Part shown: one piece after another, positions 56,150 to 64,000 of the stretch | How the letters are laid out: every line of letters begins with the position of its first letter | Position numbering within the stretch: position 1 is the stretch's first letter | NCBI GenBank assembly: GCA_001939145.1 | Contig: LSRX01000783.1 | Span: 1-64,000, forward strand | Direction of reading: 5' to 3' | DNA: 64,000 bases | From: Symbiodinium microadriaticum | Lineage: Eukaryota; Sar; Dinophyceae; Suessiales; Symbiodiniaceae | Made by a program: the position numbers and the translations under genes | Notes under the pieces: model-generated | Seen by the model: only the letters and a program-made list of their open reading frames with translations | Database searches by the model: none | Told to the model about the DNA's origin: nothing

Positions 56150-56475
56150 CTGCGGCGTCAGGCCGGCGAAGTGCAGGACGGAGCGTCTACCCTTGCCCGG
56201 TCAGCGTGGGCTCGGGGGCGAGCGCAAAGCACCGCCGGGTAGGCCACATCGACTCGTCGGACTGAAACACCAAACGCATGCATATATTCACGAAGACCAT
56301 CGGTGGCATTTTTGGGCCGGGTGTACATGACGAAGGGTTTGTCGCAGAAACGACTGCGCAGCTGTGCCAGGTGTCCGAAGCACCTGCAATTGCCTGCAGC
56401 TGTTGTAGCGCATACCTGAAGGCCTGGACGCGGACGCTCAACTTTGCGTCTTATGTCGACAATGGCTTGACCAGA
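56150..56475 (-). repeat. Diverged duplicated segment, copy 1
   Basis: Resembles 58995-59390 in the same orientation. Shared plus-strand words include GCCCGGTCA(C/G)(C/G)GTGGGC and (C/T)TGGACGC(A/G)GACG(A/C)TCAAC, followed by GTC(G/T)TATGT. On minus both copies can encode a similar peptide: VQAFRYALQQLQAIA here, VQALAEAMHQLKAGA there. A conserved minus-strand exon is possible, but no family was recognised. Confidence 0.45.
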
Positions 56476-56589
56476 ATATTGCTAAGGTGGCATGCCCCTG
56501 TCACAAAATTCGTCCTGCACTACCCCCGATCAGATCACTTCCGGGGTCCAAAAAAGTTAAGATCTCGCCCCACAGCCGTGGTTGAATGC

Positions 56590-57662
56590 CTATGGAAGTT
56601 CAGCCACACGAAGTTGCCAAGGCCTTCTTCGGCTGCGATGATGATGCATGGCAGGGCCTGCCTTTGATGAGCCCGCCAAAGCTCGGGCCGATTTGGATCT
56701 CTCGCTAAGCCAATCTGCCAGCCAGTTCGCTCTTTTCTCCGACATCCCTGGCGTGTAGGAGGAGTACTCGGTCTCCATACCCAGCCACTCCACCCGGCAT
56801 CCCCCCCGAGTCTTCGCCCATTTGAAGGGATATCCCAGCATCAAAAGGAAGAGACAACGCAATGGTATCCCCCGTCTTCCTTTTGCGCCTACCCCCAGGG
56901 TCTCGAGGTCGTCGGCATGCAAGAGTAGCTCCAGGGGTACTTCGGGCCCACCAGTAGCTCGCAGGTGATAGTCCAAAGGTGCCAACCTTGTTGACGTGGA
57001 CGATCTGGCTATCCGGGCCATTCCGGGTCATTCCGTGTCGCCCGGGATCGTCTCCGTCTCGTCGATCTGGCAGCCCATGAAGCCGTGCTCGCTAGCGTTG
57101 AGCTTTGGAGACATCCCCAACAACAGAGAAGGCCTCCTCCCCCTCCGCCTCTTCTAGCTCGCGAAGGATCTGCTTCTTCTCCCTAGCCCCCGGCGCCCGG
57201 ATCTTATCCCGGCACTTGATCCGGTTGTTCACCTTGACGCCATGGGTCGCAAAGTGGATTATCCGCTTTTTATCCTTCTCCTCGTCCTCGACAATGACGG
57301 CCAGGGCAGCAATCACACTGTTCTCGCCAAATCTAGCCTTGAACTCTCCCAGAATCACTCTCTCCATGAGGCCCTCCTCAACGTCCTCCTCGAACTTAGC
57401 CCGAGCAAACTCCTTCGCCGATCGAGGAGTAGTTAGGAACCCATGCTAGCCCTGGCTCCCAAGCAGAGGTAGCCCCTCTTCTGCTCGCCGAAGAAACTCT
57501 CTATCCGGATCGCCAGCGAGCTCAAGGATCGCCCGGAGCATAATATCCCGAGTTCGCTCCTATCCTGGCCTTGTACCCACGTCTTCAGCAACTCGAGGAT
57601 CTCCTCGTGCAGGGCGAGATCCCCAGCCAGGTTGCATCCCTTCTCGCCGTCCTTCGCCATGC
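56590..57662 (-). pseudogene. Reverse-transcriptase relic of a dinoflagellate retroelement
   Basis: Reading down the minus strand: LALHEEILELLKTWVQ (57610-57560 region), FARAKFEEDVEEGL and ERVILGEFKARFGEN (57410-57330), KKRIIHFATHGVKVNNR with IKCRDKIRAPG (57270-57180), VVGDVSKAQR (57120-57092), then VHVNKVGTFGLSPASYWW (57005-56950). After a frame change come LELLLHADDLETLG (ADD is the polymerase metal site, normally YADD/YXDD), LGYPFKWAKTRGG and VEWLGMETEYSSYTPGM. The order and spacing are those of the RT palm and thumb. At least one stop after DVSKAQR and a frameshift before LLHADD make it inactive. Confidence 0.75.
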
Positions 57663-58994
57663 GGAAGGCCTCTTGTTCTAGCTTTTCCTCAGAGCATCTT
57701 CTCGCGAAGCCTTGCCCTTAGCCATTTCCAAGAAGGGTCATCTGCGTAGCCTCGTTTGGATCTCGGCCACCGGCCTGGGGAACATAGCCCACCACCATCG
57801 TGGAAGTCCTTCGCCCCGTGTATCTGGTAGCACTTGCGTGGTGGCCCCCCTCGCACTCTCTCGCCCTCGGCCTCGTTGACAACATAGCCGGGTGAGGGTG
57901 CCTTCCGCGCGGTCTTGGGGCTCCACCCTCTGAAGCGTGTCGCTTGAGGAAGCAGTCTTCATCTTTACGCAGGTCACGCATTGCAAGCTGCGAGTGCGGT
58001 CCGTTGTGACCGGTTGGGAAATCGGCCGGTGAAATCTGCTGAAGTCTCCGACCTTGCGTGCAAGGTGTACGACGAGACATGCAAATGTGTTTTTTTTTGC
58101 CTATTTTTGCATCAGCAGGTTTTCAAAATTGCATGGTTGAGGGACAGAGTCGGCGTGTCCGACGGCTGCCCATGGCCTTTGGGCCTAGTTTTGAAACTCT
58201 TGCACGTTCGTACCCGGACGGAACCTCCGAAACATCCAAAAACCCAGAACTTGATCTCGTTTGCTGGCCTGGAATTTGTTTTGCGAGTAGTCCAAGCCTT
58301 GGAGATGGAAGCAGAATGCGCACTTGCTCGCCCGACTGTCTCAAGATGACAGCAACAGCTAAACTTAAACAGTAGCAGGAAGCTCAAGAGCAGCTTGGTC
58401 ACAGCAATGTCATGCAGTGAGCTTGGAAGACTCGCTGACGTGGGTGATGGAGTTGGGCAGGGGAAACCACCAATGCCCAATATCAAACGAAGGCATCGGG
58501 CCTGGGTAGATTTGCGCCACCTGGTAATGATCCACATGCCATGTGGCTGCCTGCGATTGCCAGCCTCCTGGTCTGCGTTCTAGGCCGTCGAGAGCTTATA
58601 AGTTCACATGTTGAACCCCGTCCTTGACAGCTGTTGGCAGGGGCTTTCCTGGCATACGGACCTTATCAAGATGATCGAACATGGAACCTTGTGCGCAACA
58701 CGGTCTCCCTCGAGCGCGTGGGCATGCGAGCGCCGGGGCCTTGCTGAATCGATGAGTGAGCCAACCATCGGCGTGGGGGTCCTGCAATGAAGTGTGGCCG
58801 CTATGTTGGCATCCCGGGTTTGCATGCAAATTTGATCTGGTGTGCGGGTAAGAGATGTTCCGGCTGCTCCGAAGTTAACTTCACCTGTTGTTGATGGATA
58901 TAGGCAAAGTGCTTATAGCACTTCTTGGCCTCGAGCAAGGTTGGAGCAGAGCCACTTCCGTCTTTACGGACTGCGGACCGGCACAGGCCAGCGG
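57663..58994. other. RT upstream region and gene-poor spacer
   Basis: Up to about 57.8 kb the minus strand still looks like the RT protein's N-terminal part (KLEQEAFRMAKDGEKG, with one stop). Beyond that nothing was recognised. CTTGGGGCTCCACCCTCT at 57915-57932 is repeated at 55418-55435. Confidence 0.4.
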
Positions 58995-59395
58995 ACGCAG
59001 GCCGAAGTGGGGGTGTAGTGCAGGGCGGTGTGGCCGCCCCACGCCAGACTGAAGCGGCCTGCACTCTGCCGTGCCTATGCAGGCGAACTCGGACGGACAA
59101 GTTCTATTCGTGCCCGGTCACGGTGGGCACGGGAGCCAAGCACCTCTGGATGGTTGGGTCGAGGGTCAAAAGAGAAAGAATGACCGCATGATTCAAGCTG
59201 CAATCCAGTACTCGTGCATTAGTCACTGTTTAACAGGGCTGGGCGGGTGTTGTTGCAGAAGAAACTGGCCCAGTGGCATGAAAGACTATTGCAAAACAGC
59301 TCCTGCTTTGAGCTGGTGCATCGCTTCCGCGAGGGCTTGGACGCAGACGATCAACCTGGCGTCGTATGTTGCCAAGCAACAGTGGCTTGCCCTGA
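58995..59395 (-). repeat. Diverged duplicated segment, copy 2
   Basis: Partner of 56150-56475; the possible minus-strand peptide is RLIVCVQALAEAMHQLK. The RT relic lies between the two copies. Confidence 0.45.
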
Positions 59396-59880
59396 ATCTC
59401 CACTTGCATGTGAATCATCATCAACCCGATTCCGTTGAGCTTTCAGGTCTGACATCCGTTTTTTCGCCCTGGACTTCCATGCGCTGCTCGGCCAGTGGAA
59501 AACAAGGCGGCAGAGAGCGGACCAGAAGCGCCGCCGTAGCCAAGGTCAGCTTCTGCCCTTCACTGGTCCGTGGTTGAGGCACAGGCAGACTTCACTGTTG
59601 CTGCCACGGGCCCAGCCTCGCAAGGCCACGGTTCCGACGTGCCCTAGCGTTGTGTATCCGTGCAAGGCGGTCATCGAACTAGCAAAGCCCCAAAGAGGCC
59701 GGGTGGAGAGCATCTCCTCACATCTCTGCCTTGCTTCCTCTCTCCATCTCCACATACCCTTTTGATCCCTTTTGTCTCTCGTGCCTTTTCTTTGTCCGCC
59801 GCGTCTTCGCAACATACCATATCAGAAGTCTGAGAAGTCTTATCAGTCATATTAATCATATGTGTACCTATGCACACATA
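59396..59880. other. No recognised gene
   Basis: A minus-strand frame, MTALHGYTTLGHVGTVALR (59685-59630 region), looks protein-like but matches no family I know. Confidence 0.3.
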
Positions 59881-59892
59881 CATGTACAAAGA

Positions 59893-60012
59893 TACACACC
59901 TACACTACATACACATGCACATACACATACACATACACATACACATATATATATATATATATACATACATACATACATATACACATATACATATACACAT
60001 ACATACATCTAT
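59893..60012. repeat. (ACACAT)n / (AT)n / (ACAT)n microsatellite
   Basis: CACATA hexamers, an AT core at 59946-59962 and CATA tetramers. Overlapping frames are artefacts. Confidence 0.95.
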
Positions 60013-61390
60013 CTCGGGCAGGGCTTCGACAAGTAATTTTACCCAGTTTTGCTGCAAGGACCACTTGTGCTGCTGTGCCACTCGATGGGTGGCCTTGTCG
60101 CACTGGAGTCTCTCCGTTTGCTTGGGGACAGAAGGCCTGGGTCGCTGCTTGCTTCTTGGTAGCCGCAGTGAGGCGAGTAAGCCCCCAGAAGACTTGGCTC
60201 CCAGGTATTCAAGGTCCACATGCCATGTGATATGTAACTTGCACGCTTTTCATATTATTGTACAAGACAGTCCTCCAGGAGCTTGGTGGCCGGCGTGGTC
60301 CTTGTCTCTGCACCAACTGCAGAGCACCCCTTGCTCCTCGAGGCCCAAGCTTTTAACTTAAACCAGACTGAGAGCAAGACCTCAAACATCCAGCAGGTAA
60401 TGCGCAGGAAAACGCGAGGGTCTGGAGAGGGAACCGCCGAGGTCTAGCCAAGACTCGAGGTCCTTTTTGCATGCTAACATCCGGAACGGCCTGTCGTAGT
60501 GTCTTTCTGACAAGGCCCGCTTTGCTTATCGGGCAGCCGCTGCACGCGAGGAGGCCGAAGGAGCGGTTTCTCACGACGCGAATGGGAGGGGAGGAGAGCA
60601 TCTCAGGCGTGGACCTTCCAATCACCTCCGATCGTCTCGATCTCAGGCGCTTGTGATCTTTTGCAATTTGTGGCATGTGAAAGTTCGTGTGGCAGTGGAT
60701 AAGCGGTAGGCGGTGCCACAGACGCGCTTGTGCCCATGACCGCCACCATACTGCCACAGAGGCAAGTGCCTGCAATCTGAGATCCATAGGCCATAGGCGC
60801 TGAGTCCGGCACAGTGTGCAAAGCATTGGACGGCGGCTGCCGCCAGGCCTCAAGCTGCAACGTTGCTGCTTCCAGCAGCTCGAAACTTGGCTTGTTTGTT
60901 GTGGCTCGAAATGCATCATTGCATCCACGGCCAAAGCCTGGCACAGTGGGGCCTAAATCATGATTGTCGCCTTTGCCTTTGCTTTTATGACAGCACATTG
61001 ACATGTGGTGACATGCTACAAGTTGCTTTCCGGGCTCTCCTTCTCTCTCTCTCTCTATCTGTGTGTGGATGTGCAGTTATGTGTGTTGTCCTGTGCAACA
61101 GAGCCGTTTATGTTGCACCAAGGAGACGTGTACTCCTCATTCAGTCATGTGAACGTGCTGTTCTCGCGACATAGTTTCTTGGATGGCACCGGCAGAGCGG
61201 TTTGCTCTAGATTGCAGTTCGCTTTGCTCTGCCAGACCGCAAGCATAATTCGTCAGCTCCTCGAGCCACCTGAGGCCTCCACGCTCTCTCGGCCCTTCTT
61301 CGTGGAGCCCTGGCAGGGCGGCTGCTCCGCACGGCAGAGTCGCTTCGGAGCCCTTTGTGGGAGCCCCAGAGATCTATTGTGTGGATCTTC
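60013..61390. other. No recognised gene
   Basis: Frames on both strands lack motifs. A CT-rich run lies at 61035-61062. Confidence 0.35.
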
Positions 61391-61399
61391 TTTGAACGG

Positions 61400-61960
61400 T
61401 CACGCTTGTAATTGCGTCCGTGGCAGCGATAGTGTTGTTTTTGTCTTGCTGTTGTTGCCACCGCGAGTATGACCGGTACGGCTGTCTTCGTGAGCAGCGG
61501 CCGTGGCAGCGGCATGAAGGCGAGTAGCAGTCACGATTGTCAAGGTCTGGTCTGTTGCAACCGACCCAACTTGTGGCGGCTCCGTCACCGTGGAGCGCAC
61601 AGAGGTTGATGGCACAGGCGGGATAACAGAAGTTGTACTGCACCACAGGAAGGGTCACTACTGCCTTCTTCTCGCAATTCTGGGTGCTTTCGTGCATGCG
61701 AATAAAACTGCAGGCAAGAGCAACAAGAAAGATTGCAACAACGGTGTCAGCACTCAGCAACGCCAACAGTCATAGTCACAGTGATAGTCGCAGTCATGGT
61801 GGGAATGGCAACAAGAGCAGACAAGAGCGAAGGCGATTGTCGTTGATGTTGATGATGACGATGATACTGTAGCGGTCACGAGTGTGATTTGTGACTGACT
61901 GGTGTGCGCGTATACCTTGGATGCTTGTTGCGTTTCATGCCAACTTTGTGTCACTCGCAG
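61400..61960 (-). CDS. Possible Thr-rich linker exons
   Basis: Minus-strand frames read ITLVTATVSSSSSTSTT (about 61930-61880), PTMTATITVTMTVGVAE (about 61805-61755) and STVTEPPQVGSVATDQ with TLTIVTATR (about 61600-61525). These resemble Ser/Thr linker exons of secreted proteins. No start, stop or acceptor was fixed, and the direction could be wrong. Confidence 0.35.
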
Positions 61961-62032
61961 CTTGACTGCTCAAGCCGTGCTTCGTGCAACGTCCAGCTGA
62001 CCGAGAGTTAAGTGGGCTCCTCTTCCTTTCAC
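61879..62032 (+). repeat. Direct duplicate lacking the membrane-helix exon segment
   Basis: Matches 62707-62965 in the same orientation: CTTGGAT(G/A)CTTGTTGCGTTTCATGCCAA and, after a diverged stretch, CTTGACTGCTCAAG, CGTGCAACGTCCAGC. At 61997-61998 it jumps directly to GACCGAGAGTTAAGTGG, whereas the other copy has about 107 extra bases there. Confidence 0.75.
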
Positions 62033-62188
62033 AACCCCGTAGGACCTCTAGCTTCCGATTGTGAATCTCTGCTTGATGCTGCCGCCCTTGCACTCGGGTC
62101 GTCTATCCGACAAGCTTCTGAAACACAACTGATATCCTGGCGCCACTGCCCCGTTCGGATTTGTGCTAAGTAACGCTACAGAGAAACG
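62033..62188. other. Short spacer
   Basis: No feature recognised. Confidence 0.35.
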
Positions 62189-62596
62189 ATGACACAGATT
62201 GGGTCTCCTCCTGTTCCTTCGACCGTCGTTTCTTCACTAGAGACGCCGGTTGCTCGGAATGATGCGGCGCCCGATGATGGTGCTCACACAGCTCGCCTCG
62301 CCTCGCCTGCCATACCTGCCAGCCTTGCTGCTGCAACGCCTTCGCATGCCACGCCTGCCGAGGTCGATCAGAGTGCTTTGCCGCCGCAAGTGCCGCCTTT
62401 GCCTTGCGCCGCCGTGCAGCCTCGTGCTTCTGCTGCTGCTGCCTCGCTATTCGCACCCTCAACGACCGATATCCATCACTCTTGCCCTCTTTCCCTTCGC
62501 GGGGATCCTGGGGGGGCGAGGGCCTTCTTTGGGTCCGGGCAAGGAAGGTGGATGGAACCATCCGATTGTGGCCCCAGCAAGTCGGACCAGAGTTAA
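62189..62596 (+). CDS. Hypothetical Pro/Ala/Ser-rich ORF, possible cytoplasmic first exon
   Basis: ATG 62189 opens a frame of 135 residues (MTQIGSPPVPSTVVSSLE ...) rich in Pro, Ala and Ser, with no domain. It could be the N-terminal exon of a membrane protein whose helix lies at 62.86-62.93 kb, but no splice connection was established; the minus-strand frame over the same bases is equally open. Confidence 0.25.
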   Translation: MTQIGSPPVPSTVVSSLETPVARNDAAPDDGAHTARLASPAIPASLAAATPSHATPAEVDQSALPPQVPPLPCAAVQPRASAAAASLFAPSTTDIHHSCPLSLRGDPGGARAFFGSGQGRWMEPSDCGPSKSDQS

Positions 62597-62706
62597 TGTT
62601 CGTGCTGGCTTTTTGAAGGTTTCAGGAAAAGGCATGGTTCGATGTGCGAGCAGAATTATGTGACGCTTTTCAACTCCGCCTTTCTCACGCGTGAGCTCGC
62701 GTCGAG

Positions 62707-62965
62707 GGGATGTGACTTGTCACTCACTCGCGTGCGCGTACACCTTGGATACTTGTTGCGTTTCATGCCAAATTTGTCTCACTCGAAACTTGACTGCTCA
62801 AGACATGTTTCGTGCAACGTCCAGCCAAAGGCCGCTAGTAAGACGAGTCGCCCTAGATCTCCAGCTTTGCTCTGCATTGCTTTTGCCATCGCCTTGCTTG
62901 CTGGGTATACGATTGGTTGCGCCCTGCTTTGCGACCGAGAGGTAAGTGGATTCCTCTGCTTTTCA
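62707..62965 (+). repeat. Direct duplicate containing the membrane-helix exon segment
   Basis: Partner of 61879-62032. Positions 62826-62932 have no counterpart in that copy. Homology resumes at GACCGAGAGGTAAGTGGATTC. Confidence 0.75.
62826..62941 (+). CDS. Exon encoding a single membrane helix
   Basis: After GTCCAG the frame reads SRPRSPALLCIAFAIALL, then AGYTIGCALLCDRE, and stops being coding at a textbook GAG-GTAAGTGG donor (62942). Basic residues before and acidic after the helix suggest a type II signal anchor. Downstream plus-strand Thr-rich exons (63.65-64.0 kb) would then be on the lumenal or outer side. Gene start not identified. Confidence 0.45.
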
Positions 62966-63650
62966 CAAAGAGTAACCACTCCAGTAGCGGAGCGGAAGCA
63001 ACACGAGATGCAGCAAAAAATCGATGCTGACCGCCACCGCCAGCACCACAGAGCACCAGCCCCGGCAGCAGCAGCAACGACGGAACTGGCTGGTCGTCTG
63101 TCGACAGACGAGATGACGCTGACACTTGCATGCGGAAACCAAAATCCCACACTTTCAAATTGTCTTACCTGTCCGAAGCCGACCCCCGTTTGACTGTCTT
63201 GCTCGTAAAGGGCTCTGGCCGTGAGGCTGAGGAAAAATCTGTTTAGATCGCAAGAGCGACGCCTTTGTGCGCCCATGAGCCTGCGCTCCATAACGAAAGG
63301 TTTTTTCGAAGAAGGTCCGACGTCAGTCAGACCATATGTATGTTTCCGGATTTGAGATTCGGAGAGAGGGCGGAAGCAACAAATGACAGTAGTGGCAATA
63401 CAATAGCAATTAAACTATCAACAACAAAGCTGCCTGCTCCGTCGAGCAAGAACCGATGAATAGGGACGAACAACTTATACGAAACCTGACAGTAGTAGGG
63501 TTAAGATCATCTATGCACGTTATGAAGGTCGGCAGCGTTGATGCTCCGGTTCGAAAGCACCAGACTGTGTTCGTGCACTAACATAGGCAGCAGGGATGCT
63601 TTGAGGTCTAAGGCTTGCACTCCCAAGGCAAGCCACTAAAGTATTTCGGA
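62966..63650. other. Intron-like stretch
   Basis: No motif seen; contains CAGCAGCAGC words at 63065-63080. Confidence 0.35.
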
Positions 63651-63654
63651 AAAA

Positions 63655-63830
63655 TATCAGCAACTACGACCCCAACTGCAACGGCAAGCCCAACCACAAA
63701 GACAACCGCAAGTTACTACAACAGCTGCAGCCAGCCACAGCCATGGGTCCATCAAGAACCACAACAGCAGCAGCAGCAGCAGCAACCACGACAACTACAC
63801 ACTTCGACTAAACTTGCAACAACTGCACTG
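63655..63830 (+). CDS. Thr-rich linker exon with Gln run
   Basis: The frame reads ISATTTPTATASPTTKTTAS, then a CAG-repeat Gln run, and TSTKLATTAL before a stop. It is typical of the Thr-rich linker exons seen at 25.5 and 32 kb. Exon limits are approximate and the Gln part may be intron. Confidence 0.4.
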
Positions 63831-63899
63831 TAAGGCTAGGGACAGCCCCAACACTGACACTGGCAGCAACAAGAAGACCGAACGGGCAAGACAACAGTC

Positions 63900-64000
63900 A
63901 GCAAGAGCCCCAACAAGACAGCGGGAAGAACGATCACAGCTCAAGCATGCCAACGACATCAGCATCAACAAGCACAAACACCTGGGATACAGCAACGGTA
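63900..64000 (+). CDS. Thr-rich exon running off the window
   Basis: MPTTSASTSTNTWDTATV occupies the last 60 bases in one plus frame; it continues beyond the window. Confidence 0.35.

Noticed and set aside
62189..62596. A confident gene call for the Pro/Ala-rich ORF
   Set aside because: Both strands are open over this stretch, the composition is low in complexity and no splice link to the membrane-helix exon could be shown; listed only as hypothetical.
1..64000. CRISPR arrays, rRNA genes, bacterial operons or integrated phage
   Set aside because: No regularly spaced direct repeats with unique spacers, no rRNA-like sequence and no run of uninterrupted collinear ORFs were seen; the tandem arrays present have coding starts and acceptor-like ends.

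Overview
The window reads as nuclear DNA of a dinoflagellate, most likely a Symbiodiniaceae-type genome. Four things point that way. Genes are cut into very short exons by introns of roughly 60-280 nt. Besides GT-AG, many introns only work if the donor is GC or GA, and the exon after the AG usually begins with G. Thr-rich linker exons, the 'GFxDGxYGYLVP...GKVVRFDLATF' repeat family and the 'FISHFWxxPF...RSWCLFE' domain are, from memory, abundant in dinoflagellate proteomes. A fragment matching the 3' end of the dinoflagellate spliced leader is embedded upstream of a retroelement-like ORF. No bacterial-style operons, rRNA, tRNA or CRISPR were found.

Layout. 0-5 kb: a two-exon DDE_1 (pogo/Tigger-like) transposase gene on + and a 5'-truncated, nearly identical copy on -, forming arms of about 1.27 kb of an inverted duplication around a 1.28 kb spacer. 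5-8 kb: GGTTGGGG-type and CCTTCGAAG repeats, a Gag-like ORF with a relict spliced leader, and a reverse-transcriptase C-terminal relic. 8-10.4 kb: mostly empty. 10.4-28.6 kb (+): a very large mosaic gene, or cluster, encoding dozens of degenerate ~45-residue repeats. A second small block of the same repeat lies at 41.9-42.8 kb. 25.5-26.0 and 32.0-33.4 kb: tandemly duplicated Thr/Ser-rich mini-exons. 33.5-41.8 kb: poorly interpretable, with a possible REJ/GPS-type fragment near 35.1 kb and trinucleotide repeats near 40.5 kb.

42.9-53.6 kb (+): the best gene of the window. It is a receptor-like protein with a signal peptide, Cys-rich and PAN-like modules, about a dozen FG-GAP/VCBS repeats, EGF-like modules, an ephrin-receptor-like (GCC2/GCC3) Cys-rich module, three predicted membrane segments and a cytoplasmic TIR-like domain. 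Its introns house interstitial TTTAGGG-type telomere-like sequence and a 1 kb microsatellite field.

53.6-64 kb: a frameshifted reverse-transcriptase relic on -, a diverged duplicated segment, Thr-rich exons on both strands, and a duplicated segment that differs by presence or absence of an exon coding for a membrane helix.

The repeat-protein gene and the receptor lie head to tail on + and look like host genes. The DDE and RT remnants are mobile-element debris. Exon boundaries given as exact were fixed by restoring a protein motif and reading frame; other exon limits are approximate. No RNA evidence was available.
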